Source: an uncultured Coriobacteriales bacterium (GTDB taxonomy: Bacteria; Actinomycetota; Coriobacteriia; Coriobacteriales; QAMH01). From it: DNA of 64,000 bases. Of the stretch, positions 1 through 8,143 are shown one piece after another. The stretch spans positions 62,001-126,000 of the forward strand of contig CAKUES010000003.1 of assembly GCA_934646835.1 (NCBI GenBank). Direction: 5' to 3'. The notes beneath the pieces are model-generated. The model searched no databases and was not told the origin of the DNA. It saw only the letters and a program-made list of their open reading frames with translations. Position numbers and translations under genes: made by a program. The first letter of the stretch is position 1; each line of letters opens with the position of its first letter.

Positions 1-132
1 ATGCTGTGCACCCAGCACAACCTCTTCTACCTGCTCGACCTCATGCGCAAGGCGCGCGAGGCGGTCGAGGCGGGGGAGTACGCTGCCTTCGAGCGCGCGT
101 GGATGGAAAGCCCCGCCGCCAACGACTACTGA
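1..132 (+). CDS. tgt: tRNA-guanine transglycosylase, C-terminal end (partial)
   Basis: Only the last 43 codons are in the window, in frame from base 1 to TGA at 130-132. The tail (LCTQHNLFYLLDLM, then a basic/acidic helix REAVEAGEYAAFERAW) matches the conserved C-terminal helix of Tgt, which exchanges guanine-34 for a queuosine precursor in tRNAs with GUN anticodons. Catalytic and zinc residues lie upstream, outside the window. The ATG at base 1 is an internal Met, not the start. The call rests on a short region only. Confidence 0.7.
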   Translation: MLCTQHNLFYLLDLMRKAREAVEAGEYAAFERAWMESPAANDY

Positions 133-262
133 TATTTGCCGATAGGGCCGCTCGGCGCTCGTAAGAGGGTGCGGGCGGCTCAAAGTGTCTCGGCTGTAAC
201 TCGGGGATGCTTCGGTGGTCACTGGTACACATTGACCACCCGTTGCAAGACTCGGTGGCCCT

Positions 263-382
263 CCTAGGGAAACGTTGATTAAAGCAAGTGCCCGCTGCGT
301 ACGATTGCCAAAACCGCTGGTCACGTAGGGGAGGGACCCTGTCCCTCCCCATAAACCTTGCTCTAATCAGCGTTTCCCTAGG
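263..382. repeat. Inverted-repeat element enclosing a GGGGAGGGA hairpin
   Basis: Outer arms at 263-288 and 357-382 are 26 bp and complementary with two mismatches. Inside is a small hairpin (about 329-350) of the GGGGAGGGA/TCCCTCCCC family that recurs at least ten times in this window. The rest of the 471-bp gap between tgt and nadE (133-603) shows no gene that I can support. Confidence 0.8.
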
Positions 383-603
383 TTTGTTGTGTTGAGCGCA
401 GGCCGAAGGCCGAAGCCGAAGCATCTATTCGTAGCCCAACGTTTTACGGGCCTTCGCTCGGAATCAATGCCCTTTGTGTCCCGTTCGGTTCGCAGATGCT
501 GTCACGCGGTTTTCACTTCCCTGACACGGGCTGGTAACGAGTGACGTTGTCGCCCGTGTTAGAGTGGCAGCAGATAGATCCGCCCATCTCGAAAGGACTT
601 CTC

Positions 604-2181
604 ATGCGCATCGCTTTAGCCCAGATGAACCCCACCGTCGGCGACCTCGACGGCAACGCCGCGAAGATCCTCGAGGCGGCGCAGTTTGCCTCAGAAGACG
701 ACGTCGACCTCGTTGTTTTTCCCGCACATGCCCTCACCGGCTGGCCGCTTGACGGACTGGCCTACTCCGATGCCTTCCTCGCCGATGTCCGCAAGACGCT
801 TGAGGGCATCGCAGAGAAGGCCGAAGCCCACCTGCTGCTTTCCGCCCTGCGCGCCTACGAGCTGTTCGATGACTTCGCAGAGCCGCTCGAGGAGCTCATC
901 GTTGTTGACAATCATGCCCTCAACTCGCTGGGCTTTCCGCAGGTTGCCGCCGAGGACGAGAGCTTTGGTGTGGACTTTGGCTGCGACGGCATCAGCATTT
1001 GCTTTGACGACCACTTCGGCGAGGTTGTGGCGGAGGAGGGCGACACCGTCTTGCTCGAGATGTGTGCCGACACCTTCGACAGCCCTTATGCCCTGCCGGC
1101 TACCAAGGGCGAGCTCGACCGCATCATCGACCTCGCCAAACAGTCTGGTCGCTTTGTCGCCTACATCAATCTGACCGGCGCCAGCGACGCCACCGTCTTT
1201 GCCGGCGGCAGCTGCATCGTCACGCCGGAAGGCGAGCTCATCGCCGCCTGCTCCTCTGACAAGCAAGAGATCGTCACCTTCGACACCAAGCCGCTCGAGG
1301 CACCGGAGACCATCGATGCCGAGTCCGCCCAGGAGGACGACAGCAAGCTCATGTGGGACGCGCTCGTCATGGCGACGCGCGACTATATGAACAAGAACGG
1401 CTTCAGCGACGCGCTCGTTGGCCTCTCCGGCGGTATCGACTCCGCCGTTGTCGCGGCCGTCGCCGCCGATGCAATCCGCGCCGAGCACGTCCACGCTGTC
1501 CTCATGCCAAGCAAGTACTCCAGCGACGGCTCTGTGCAAGACGCCCTCGAGCTCGCGCACAACTTTGGCATCGAGACCCTCAAGCTGCCGATTAACGAGC
1601 CCGTTGAGAGCTTCCACCAGGTGCTTGGGTCCGCTTGCGGTGGCGAGGTCTCGGGCCTTGCGGCAGAAAACCTCCAGGCGCGCGTCCGTACCGTCTACCT
1701 CATGACGCTTTCTAATGCGCGTGGCTGGATGCTTCTCAATACCGGCAACAAGTCCGAAGCGGCCATGGGATTCTCCACCCTCTACGGCGACACAGCCGGC
1801 GCATATGCCCCTATCGGCGACCTCTACAAAACCCAGGTCTACGAGCTTGCCCGTTGGCGTGCGGCGCAAAGCCCCTCCATCCCCGAGGCCTGCATCACCA
1901 AGGCGCCGAGCGCAGAGCTCTACGAGGGCGCGAAGGACTCCGATAGGCTCCCCGAATACGAGCTGCTCGACACCATCCTCGCCGCTCATGTCGAAGGCGA
2001 GATGGGTGCGGCGGAGCTCATCGAGCAGGGCTTTGATCCCAAGCTCGTCAAGGATGTGCTTAGGTCCGTGCAGCGCAGCGAGTACAAGCGTCGCATGGAG
2101 CCGGTGGCTGCGCACCTGGGCGGCATCGCCCTCAACGACCAGCGCTCCTGGCCCGTTACCAACGGCTGGATCGACGATTAA
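604..2181 (+). CDS. nadE: NAD+ synthase with a degenerate glutaminase (nitrilase-fold) domain
   Basis: 525 aa. The last step of NAD synthesis amidates deamido-NAD+ using ATP and ammonia, normally released from glutamine by an N-terminal nitrilase domain. Residues 1-230 have the nitrilase fold and about 255-525 the synthetase, with its P-loop SGGIDSAVVA intact. The start is ATG 604, with AAAGGA 8 nt upstream; a longer in-frame GTG at 541 has no ribosome site. The glutaminase triad looks broken: the FPE glutamate is Ala41 (FPAHALTGW), no lysine sits in the usual KxxLPNY region, and only Cys133 (ISICFDD) remains. The enzyme is probably ammonia-dependent. Family assignment is secure; loss of glutaminase activity is inference. 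Confidence 0.93.
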   Translation: MRIALAQMNPTVGDLDGNAAKILEAAQFASEDDVDLVVFPAHALTGWPLDGLAYSDAFLADVRKTLEGIAEKAEAHLLLSALRAYELFDDFAEPLEELIVVDNHALNSLGFPQVAAEDESFGVDFGCDGISICFDDHFGEVVAEEGDTVLLEMCADTFDSPYALPATKGELDRIIDLAKQSGRFVAYINLTGASDATVFAGGSCIVTPEGELIAACSSDKQEIVTFDTKPLEAPETIDAESAQEDDSKLMWDALVMATRDYMNKNGFSDALVGLSGGIDSAVVAAVAADAIRAEHVHAVLMPSKYSSDGSVQDALELAHNFGIETLKLPINEPVESFHQVLGSACGGEVSGLAAENLQARVRTVYLMTLSNARGWMLLNTGNKSEAAMGFSTLYGDTAGAYAPIGDLYKTQVYELARWRAAQSPSIPEACITKAPSAELYEGAKDSDRLPEYELLDTILAAHVEGEMGAAELIEQGFDPKLVKDVLRSVQRSEYKRRMEPVAAHLGGIALNDQRSWPVTNGWIDD

Positions 2182-2331
2182 GCCGCCTGTCGCTCGCTTG
2201 CGCTTGCGTTAGTCGGCCGCCATACGCCGTCGTCGTCCGTTGAGCTTAAATCTCCGCAGCGATTGAGTGCCCTGCGGTACAATGTTGAATACGTTTGAAA
2301 TGGCTTTTGCCACACTGCGAAAGGAATCGAA

Positions 2332-3270
2332 ATGCCCCAGATCACGCGTGAGGATGTTCGCGTCCCGGCTGACGTTATGCCTGAGTTCCGCGAGACCTAC
2401 ATCGACAACATGATGGCCGCCACGCAAGGCACCGGTCGTCTGATGCTCTTTGCATGCGACCAGAAGATGGAGCACCTCAACAAGGACTTCTACGGTGAGG
2501 GCATCGATATCGCCGATGCAGACCCCGAGCACCTCTTCAAGATCGGTGACCAGGGCGTTTGCGGCGTCCTCGCAGGCCAGCGCGGTCTCATCGCTCACTA
2601 TGCCCCGGACTATCCGGAGATCAACTACCTGGTTAAGATGAACTCCAAGACCAACCTGGTCAAGACCAAGCAGCAAGATCCCTTCTCCCCGCAGCTGTGC
2701 GACCTCGAGGCCGTTCTCGCTATGCGCGAGGCTGGCGTCAACATCGTCGGCCTGGGCTACACCATCTACCTGGGCAGCGAGTTCGAGTCCCAGATGCTGG
2801 CAGAGGCCGGCGAGCTCATCGCTGAGGCTCACGCTGAGGGCCTGATTGTGGTCCTGTGGATCTATCCCCGCGGCAAGGCTGTCGAGGCAGAGAAGGACGC
2901 AGAGCTCATCGCCGGTGCCGCCGGTGCCGCACTGTGCCTGGGCGCGGACTTCGTCAAGGTCAACCCGCCTGCTCCCACCGATGACCAGACCTCTGCAGAG
3001 CTCCTCAAGGTCGCTTCCATGGCTTCCGGCCGCTGCGGCCTGGTTTGCGCCGGTGGCTCCACCGTCGACGCTCGCACCTTCCTGTCCCAGCTCTACGACC
3101 AGATCCACGTCGGTGGCGCCTGCGGCAACGCTACGGGCCGCAACATCCACCAGCGCAGCCTGGACGAGGCTGTCCGCCTGACCAAGGCCATCTCTGCCAT
3201 CACCTTCGCCGACTACGATGTCGACGAGGCCATGGATGTCTTCGAGGGCAAGGAGAACTTCTCCATCTAA
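2332..3270 (+). CDS. Class I fructose-bisphosphate aldolase, archaeal/DhnA type
   Basis: 312 aa TIM-barrel protein of the DhnA/FbaB family (COG1830), which cleaves fructose 1,6-bisphosphate through a Schiff base. The candidate Schiff-base lysine is in ADFVKVNPP, preceded by the barrel strand LIVVLWIYPRG and followed by the phosphate-binding segment CAGGS. Length is slightly above the 260-300 aa norm because of an N-terminal extension. The start ATG 2332 has AAAGGAA 6 nt upstream. It is probably monocistronic, with a hairpin terminator at 3303-3345. Some family members act in other aldol reactions (LsrF, ADH synthase), so FBA activity is the most likely but not the only option. Confidence 0.85.
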   Translation: MPQITREDVRVPADVMPEFRETYIDNMMAATQGTGRLMLFACDQKMEHLNKDFYGEGIDIADADPEHLFKIGDQGVCGVLAGQRGLIAHYAPDYPEINYLVKMNSKTNLVKTKQQDPFSPQLCDLEAVLAMREAGVNIVGLGYTIYLGSEFESQMLAEAGELIAEAHAEGLIVVLWIYPRGKAVEAEKDAELIAGAAGAALCLGADFVKVNPPAPTDDQTSAELLKVASMASGRCGLVCAGGSTVDARTFLSQLYDQIHVGGACGNATGRNIHQRSLDEAVRLTKAISAITFADYDVDEAMDVFEGKENFSI

Positions 3271-3302
3271 GCTGTCCTCAGTTGGCTTTATTTGCCGATT
3301 AA

Positions 3303-3345
3303 CAGCGGTCTCGAGCTCGCGCTCGGGGCCGCTGTATTTGTTTCT
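3303..3345 (+). terminator. Terminator after the aldolase gene
   Basis: The inverted repeat CAGCGGTCTCGAGC / GCTCGGGGCCGCTG is followed by a T-rich stretch (ATTTGTTT), 33 nt after the stop codon. Confidence 0.8.
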
Positions 3346-3382
3346 GCGCGTCTAAAATGGGACGCGAATCTCGCTTGGTCTT

Positions 3383-3491
3383 CCATGACACACTTTGTGC
3401 CAGTGACATTGTGTGTCATGCCATAGAGCCGCAGGATATCCCCGAGCCTTCTGCATGACACACAATGTCACTGGCACAAAGTGTGTCATGG
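3383..3491. repeat. Long palindrome, TGACACA family (complete copy 1)
   Basis: Arms 3383-3420 and 3454-3491 are perfect 38-bp complements around a 33-nt loop. Each arm is also bounded by its own 10-bp inverted repeat (CATGACACAC / GTGTGTCATG), so either arm can fold alone. The same element recurs at 45921-46027 and 60870-60975, with solo or variant arms at 30939, 37601, 62534 and 62705. Confidence 0.95.
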
Positions 3492-3596
3492 GCCGCAGTT
3501 ACAAATTTGAATTCTCTTGAAATCGGGTATTCACAAAACAAGGATGTTTGGGTAACATATCTGCTTGTCCGCTTGATGCGGACGTTTGTTTGAGCT

Positions 3597-3673
<77 letters not shown>

Positions 3674-3698
3674 GCTCAAAACCTTCTCATTAGCATAT

Positions 3699-3775
<77 letters not shown>

Positions 3776-3786
3776 GCTAAAACTCA

Positions 3787-3809
3787 AAGCCGCTTCAAGC
3801 GGCTTTTTT
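3787..3809 (+). terminator. Terminator of the tRNA-Pro pair
   Basis: Stem AAGCCGC-TTCAA-GCGGCTT followed by TTTT, 11 nt after the second tRNA. Confidence 0.93.
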
Positions 3810-3834
3810 GTTATGTGCAGATGTTTGGAGTGCT

Positions 3835-4587
3835 TTGAATCCGTATCAGATGACAGACAAGGACCTTGCTGCAGGCAAGTGGCGTGGCACGCCCTGCTTT
3901 CTTGCCGAGTCCGAGCTCCTCCTGCGTGCCGCATACGATGCCGGCCTCGAGGTCATGGAGATGCTGAGCACGGAGGCTTTCCCGTTTCCTGATTTGCCCT
4001 GCGCAAAGCGCTGCGTGGTGTCTGCTGATGAGTTCGAGCTCCTCACGGGTTATCCGCAGACGCGTAGCGTCGTCGGTGTGGTGGCTCGCCCTGCGCAGCC
4101 CCCTCTCGGCCAGCTGCTGGAGCGCTCGCGACGCATCATCATCGTCGAAGACTCAACCAACGGCGCCAACCTCGCGATTATTTTCCGCATCGCAGAGAGC
4201 TTTGGCATTGACGCTGTCTTGATCACGCATTCCTGCGCGGACCCACTCTTTCGCCGCTGTGCGCGCATGTCCAAAGGTGCCGTCGTGCGCGTGCCCTGGG
4301 CGCGCATCGGCTCTGCGCGCGATTGGTCGGCTGAATGTGTGCCCGTTTTGTGCGATGCAGGCTTCAAGCTCGCGGCCCTTGCCTTGAGCGATGACTCGAT
4401 CTCCCTAGCTCAGCTGCCTGCATGCGACAAACTCGCGTTGGTGATGGGCACGGAGGGGGAGGGTCTGATGGAGAGCACGGTGCGCGCGTGCGATATGACC
4501 GTCAAGATCCCCATGCGCGAGGGCGTTGACAGCCTCAATGTGGCGGCTGCAACTGCCGTTGCCTGTTGGCAGGCGACAAGGTCCTAG
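3835..4587 (+). CDS. SpoU/TrmH-family RNA 2'-O-methyltransferase
   Basis: About 250 aa. SPOUT (trefoil-knot) methylases transfer a methyl group from S-adenosylmethionine to a ribose 2'-OH in rRNA or tRNA. The three family motifs are present: NGANLAIIFR (motif 1), ALVMGTEGEGL (motif 2) and IPMREGVDSLNVAAATAV (motif 3). The N-terminal segment NPYQMTDKDLAAG resembles the substrate-binding start of RlmB/TrmH-like proteins. The start is uncertain: TTG 3835 has GGAG just 4 nt upstream and keeps the conserved N-terminus; ATG 3850 would cut into it; TTG 3808 lies inside the tRNA terminator. The RNA target cannot be predicted. Confidence 0.85.
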   Translation: MNPYQMTDKDLAAGKWRGTPCFLAESELLLRAAYDAGLEVMEMLSTEAFPFPDLPCAKRCVVSADEFELLTGYPQTRSVVGVVARPAQPPLGQLLERSRRIIIVEDSTNGANLAIIFRIAESFGIDAVLITHSCADPLFRRCARMSKGAVVRVPWARIGSARDWSAECVPVLCDAGFKLAALALSDDSISLAQLPACDKLALVMGTEGEGLMESTVRACDMTVKIPMREGVDSLNVAAATAVACWQATRS

Positions 4588-4649
4588 AGCGTGGTCCTTG
4601 GTGTTAAGATAGCAAGCTACGTAAACGCTTGGTTTGTTTTGGAGGTCTT

Positions 4650-5234
4650 GTGGAAGGCGCGCTTTTGCTCGGTGTGCAATCGGTTCGCATCGATGGTTTG
4701 ACGCAGGTCATGGCCCTGCTCTCCTCGCTGGGAAACTCCGCACTCATCTGGATCCTCATCGCGCTCGTGCTGCTCGTGTTCGAGGAGCGCCGTGAGACCG
4801 GCATCATCATGGTCGTCACGCTCGTCATCACCTGGATCTTGTGCGCTGTCTTCAGCAACATCGTCGCCCGACCCTGTCCGTCGGACTCTGTGACGGGCCT
4901 CGTCGCTGTCTTGGGTGTGAGCCATGCAGGCTACTGCTTTCCGTCCTTCCATGCCGCTACCAGCGCTGCAGCGGTCATGGTGCTTCTGCGCTCGCGTGCG
5001 CGCGGACTGGGGTCTGTCTGCCTCGTGTTGGCTGTGTTCATCTGCATCTCGCGCGTATACCTTGGCGTTAACTTCGTGACCGACATCGTCGTCGGTGCCG
5101 TCCTGGGCATCGCGGTTGCCGTAATCTGCCATACCGTCTTCTCGCGTGTCTTCGGGTTGGTTAACATCAACGCGCAGCCCAAGCGTCCGGCGCGCAAGCA
5201 GGTCAACTCCAAGCGCGGTCGCCACTCGCTCTAG
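4650..5234 (+). CDS. PAP2-family membrane protein with replaced catalytic residues
   Basis: 194 aa with about five hydrophobic segments, matching the PAP2 phosphatase fold (lipid or undecaprenyl-pyrophosphate phosphatases). The start GTG 4650 has GGAGG 4 nt upstream. The three PAP2 motifs are recognisable but altered. In motif 1 the Kx6RP lysine is Val (VFSNIVARP). In motif 2 PSGH is PSFH (Phe100, His101). In motif 3 (SRVYLGVNF) the nucleophilic histidine is Asn141. A basic tail (KRPARKQVNSKRGRHSL) follows the last membrane segment. The protein probably lacks the classical phosphatase activity. It lies 62 nt after the SpoU gene, possibly in the same transcript. Confidence 0.75.
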   Translation: MEGALLLGVQSVRIDGLTQVMALLSSLGNSALIWILIALVLLVFEERRETGIIMVVTLVITWILCAVFSNIVARPCPSDSVTGLVAVLGVSHAGYCFPSFHAATSAAAVMVLLRSRARGLGSVCLVLAVFICISRVYLGVNFVTDIVVGAVLGIAVAVICHTVFSRVFGLVNINAQPKRPARKQVNSKRGRHSL

Positions 5235-5252
5235 CGTGCGCCGACTTGCTGA

Positions 5253-5351
5253 CCGTCCCAAAAAGGACCTGGTCTTTTGTGGGACAGGGGCAGGTCGCGG
5301 GTCTTTGCGCATCTCCACGTCCCATAAAAGACCAGGTCCTTTTTGGGACGG
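5253..5351. repeat. Long palindrome, GTCCCA family (copy 1)
   Basis: Arms 5253-5285 and 5319-5351 (33 bp) are complementary except for one G:T pair, around a 33-nt loop. Each arm begins GTCCCA and ends TGGGAC or the reverse, so it is itself bounded by an inverted repeat. A second member lies at 27325-27418 with the same loop length. Confidence 0.93.
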
Positions 5352-5453
5352 CATGGCCTCGCAGCGGATAGCAGACAGTAGATGCCGTTGCGAGGATTTT
5401 TGCGTCACACCCTGTTGTTACTGTGAATCTCCATCCGTTAAAGGAGCTCTCTT

Positions 5454-7793
5454 ATGATCGATCTTTCCACGCTCAACCCTGGGCAATACGACACCGTTGC
5501 GACGACGGAGGGCCCGCTGCTCGTCCTCGCTGGCGCCGGCAGTGGAAAGACCCGCGTCCTCACCTACAGGATCGCTCACCTGGTCGAGGACTTGGGCGTC
5601 ATGCCTTGGGAGATTTTGGCTGTCACCTTTACCAACAAGGCCGCCAAGGAGATGCGCGACCGTCTCTCGAAGCTTTTGCCCATGGGGATCAAGGGCATGT
5701 GGATCAACACCTTCCACAGCATGTGCGTGCGTATCCTGCGCTCGGATGGCGAGCGCCTGGGCTACACCAAGGACTTCACTATCTACGATGCAGACGATAC
5801 CAAGCGCCTGGTCAAAGACATCATGTCGGAGCACGGCTTCGACACCAAGCGCTACCCGGAAAACGCCGTCCGCAGCCGTATCAGCGCAGCTAAAAACGAT
5901 CTCAAGCTCCCCGGCGACATGCCTCAAAACGAGCCCTTCGCCAAGGTCGTCGCAACGGTTTACAAGGCCATGCAGACCAGGCTCAAGCGTGCCAATGCCA
6001 TGGATTTCGACGATTTGCTCCTCAACACCTACCTGCTCTTCAGGGACAACCCGGACCTTGTCAACTCCTACGGCATGCGCTTTCGCTACATCCTCGTAGA
6101 CGAGTACCAAGACACCAACGGCGCGCAGTACGCCATCACCAAGATGCTCGCCAAGGTGCAGGGTAACCTCATGGTCGTTGGCGACGACGACCAGAGCATC
6201 TACAGCTGGCGTGGCGCGGATATCCGCAACATCCTCGATTTCGAGCGCGACTGGCCCCAGGCAAAGACCGTCAAGCTCGAGCAGAACTACCGCTCCTCTG
6301 GCAACATCCTCGAGGCTGCCAACGCCGTTATCGCCAACAACACCTCCCGCAAGGCAAAACGCCTGTTCACGGATAGCCCCGCTGGCGAGAAGATCCGCCT
6401 CTACCTTGCGGCTGACGAGCGCGACGAGGGCCGCTGGATCGCATCGGAGATCGAGAAGCTCCATGACAAGGGTACGAGCTACAACGACATGGCCCTCTTC
6501 TACAGGACCAACGCGCAGTCCCGTACGCTCGAGGATATGTTCCTGAGGGCCGGTGTGCCTTACCAGATCGTCGGTGGTACGAGGTTCTTCGATCGCGCGG
6601 AGATCCGCGACTGCATGGCTTACCTCAAGCTCGTCGTCAACCCTGCGGATGATATCTCAGCCCTGCGCGTGATCAACACCCCAAGGCGCGGCATCGGCAA
6701 GACGACGGTTGAGCGCATTCAGTACGCGGCCAACATCCGCGGCATCTCCTTCATGGACGCAGCGCGCGAGGAGTCCCTCGACCCCGCATGCAGGGCCAAC
6801 ACCCGCAAGGCGCTCGAGAGCTTTATCGGTATCATCGATGAGTGCCGCCGCTACAGCGGCGAGCTCGATAAGGTCGTCGACATGATCATCGAGAGCACGG
6901 GTCTCATCGGGGCACTGCAGGCACAGCGCTCGGAGGAGGCAGATGCCCGCATCGAGAACATTCGAGAGTTCGTGAGCGTCGTCCAGGAGTATGCGGAGTC
7001 TCACCCGGAGATCGTGGAGGAGGACCTCGGCGACAACCCGGAGCAGGCGCTGCTCTCCGGCGTCCAGGTCACCACGCGCAAGCCCACCCTCGCGGACTTC
7101 ATGGAGTGGCTCTCCCTGCGCAGCGACCTCGACTCCGTCCAGGACAACGACGAGATGGTCACCCTCATGACCATCCACAGCGCCAAGGGCCTCGAGTTCG
7201 ATGTCGTCTTCGTCGCCGGCATGGAGGAGAGTATCTTCCCCCACAGCAACTCCGTCCAGGAGCGCGGGGTGGAGGAGGAGCGCCGTCTGGCCTATGTCGC
7301 TATCACACGTGCGCGCAAAAAGCTCTACCTCACGCATGCTCAAACGCGCCGTCTCTTTGGCCAGCCTCAGGCCAATCCGCGCAGCCGCTTTATCAACGAG
7401 ATGCCCAAGGAGCTGCTGGAAAGCGATGGCATCGGGTCGCGCGGTATCACCGGCACTGGCTGGGAGAAGCGCGGGGACCGTCACAGCACCTATGGCAGCG
7501 GTCGCGGCGAGGATATGTACGGTGGCCGCGTCTACGGCAAGGGCACCAGGATAGAGGGGTCTTCTTCCTCTTCCAAGCCGAGCAACGGCGTCACCTCGCG
7601 CTTTGCCAAACCCGCCGCGAGTACCGTCGCGGGCAACGAGGAATTCTCCGTGGGCGACACCGTCGACCATAAGACCTTCGGCATAGGCCAGGTGGTTGCC
7701 ATCGAGGGCGACAAGCTCTCGATCTACTTCGCCAAGTCCGGCCAGATCAAGAAGCTGCTCAAAGGCTACGCACCGATCGTCAAGGTCAACTAG
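5454..7793 (+). CDS. pcrA: ATP-dependent DNA helicase PcrA/UvrD
   Basis: 779 aa superfamily 1A 3'-5' helicase acting in repair and in rolling-circle or stalled-fork processing. Visible motifs: Q-motif region LNPGQYDTV, Walker A AGAGSGKTRVLT (I), VTFTNKAAKEM (Ia), VDEYQDTN (II), GDDDQSIYSWRGA (III), LEQNYRSSGNI (IV), MTIHSAKGLEFDVVF (V) and VAITRARKKLYL (VI). The last 45 residues (VGDTVDHKTFGIGQVVAIEG) form the Tudor-like domain that binds RNA polymerase in PcrA. A glycine/serine-rich linker precedes it. The start ATG 5454 follows AAAGGAG at good spacing. Length and motifs are normal. Confidence 0.96.
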   Translation: MIDLSTLNPGQYDTVATTEGPLLVLAGAGSGKTRVLTYRIAHLVEDLGVMPWEILAVTFTNKAAKEMRDRLSKLLPMGIKGMWINTFHSMCVRILRSDGERLGYTKDFTIYDADDTKRLVKDIMSEHGFDTKRYPENAVRSRISAAKNDLKLPGDMPQNEPFAKVVATVYKAMQTRLKRANAMDFDDLLLNTYLLFRDNPDLVNSYGMRFRYILVDEYQDTNGAQYAITKMLAKVQGNLMVVGDDDQSIYSWRGADIRNILDFERDWPQAKTVKLEQNYRSSGNILEAANAVIANNTSRKAKRLFTDSPAGEKIRLYLAADERDEGRWIASEIEKLHDKGTSYNDMALFYRTNAQSRTLEDMFLRAGVPYQIVGGTRFFDRAEIRDCMAYLKLVVNPADDISALRVINTPRRGIGKTTVERIQYAANIRGISFMDAAREESLDPACRANTRKALESFIGIIDECRRYSGELDKVVDMIIESTGLIGALQAQRSEEADARIENIREFVSVVQEYAESHPEIVEEDLGDNPEQALLSGVQVTTRKPTLADFMEWLSLRSDLDSVQDNDEMVTLMTIHSAKGLEFDVVFVAGMEESIFPHSNSVQERGVEEERRLAYVAITRARKKLYLTHAQTRRLFGQPQANPRSRFINEMPKELLESDGIGSRGITGTGWEKRGDRHSTYGSGRGEDMYGGRVYGKGTRIEGSSSSSKPSNGVTSRFAKPAASTVAGNEEFSVGDTVDHKTFGIGQVVAIEGDKLSIYFAKSGQIKKLLKGYAPIVKVN

Positions 7794-7894
7794 GGGAGAA
7801 GTTCGATCGCGAAGGGGAAGAGGCTTTGGCGAAGCGTCGGCCATGCAGGAGAGACTCAGTCGATGCGGCTGTTATCTGGAGAAGCGTTGATTAA

Positions 7895-7987
7895 CGCGAG
7901 GTTTATGGGGAGGGACAGGGTCCCTCCCCTACACAGCCATCGGTACCTACGTAAGGAGGGACCCTGTCCCTCCTCATAAACCTCGCG
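7895..7987. repeat. Inverted pair of GGGGAGGGAC hairpins
   Basis: Arms 7895-7932 and 7951-7987 are near-perfect complements around an 18-nt loop, and each arm carries its own GGGGAGGGAC/GTCCCTCCCC hairpin (slightly eroded in the right arm). The element fills most of the 350-bp gap between pcrA and ppaC. Confidence 0.9.
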
Positions 7988-8104
7988 GTGTCCGGTGGCT
8001 TTCCGTCCTGGACAAATCCGCCCCTGTGTTACCAGAGACGGATAGCTCCCGACCGCGCGCGTATTGGTTGACAGTGCGTAAAAAAGAATCTCCCAGTGCT
8101 TGGG

Positions 8105-8110
8105 TATAAT
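8105..8110 (+). promoter_or_regulatory. Probable -10 box for ppaC
   Basis: A perfect TATAAT lies 34 nt before the ppaC start. No -35 hexamer stands at 16-18 nt. A TTGACA at 8068-8073 is too far away (31-nt spacing). Confidence 0.5.
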
Positions 8111-8143
8111 TCCGTCGTTTGTTAATTTCCAGGAGGAGTGAAT

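Noticed and set aside
3383..3491. Possible minimal CRISPR: about 37-bp partly palindromic repeats around 33-nt unique spacers
   Set aside because: The repeats are inverted, not direct, there are never more than two per site, loops of different copies are related to each other (CCRT at the start, pyrimidine-rich end), and no cas gene is present. A hairpin element fits better.
8068..8110. Consensus promoter TTGACA...TATAAT before ppaC
   Set aside because: The spacing is 31 nt, far beyond 16-18. Only the -10 box was kept.
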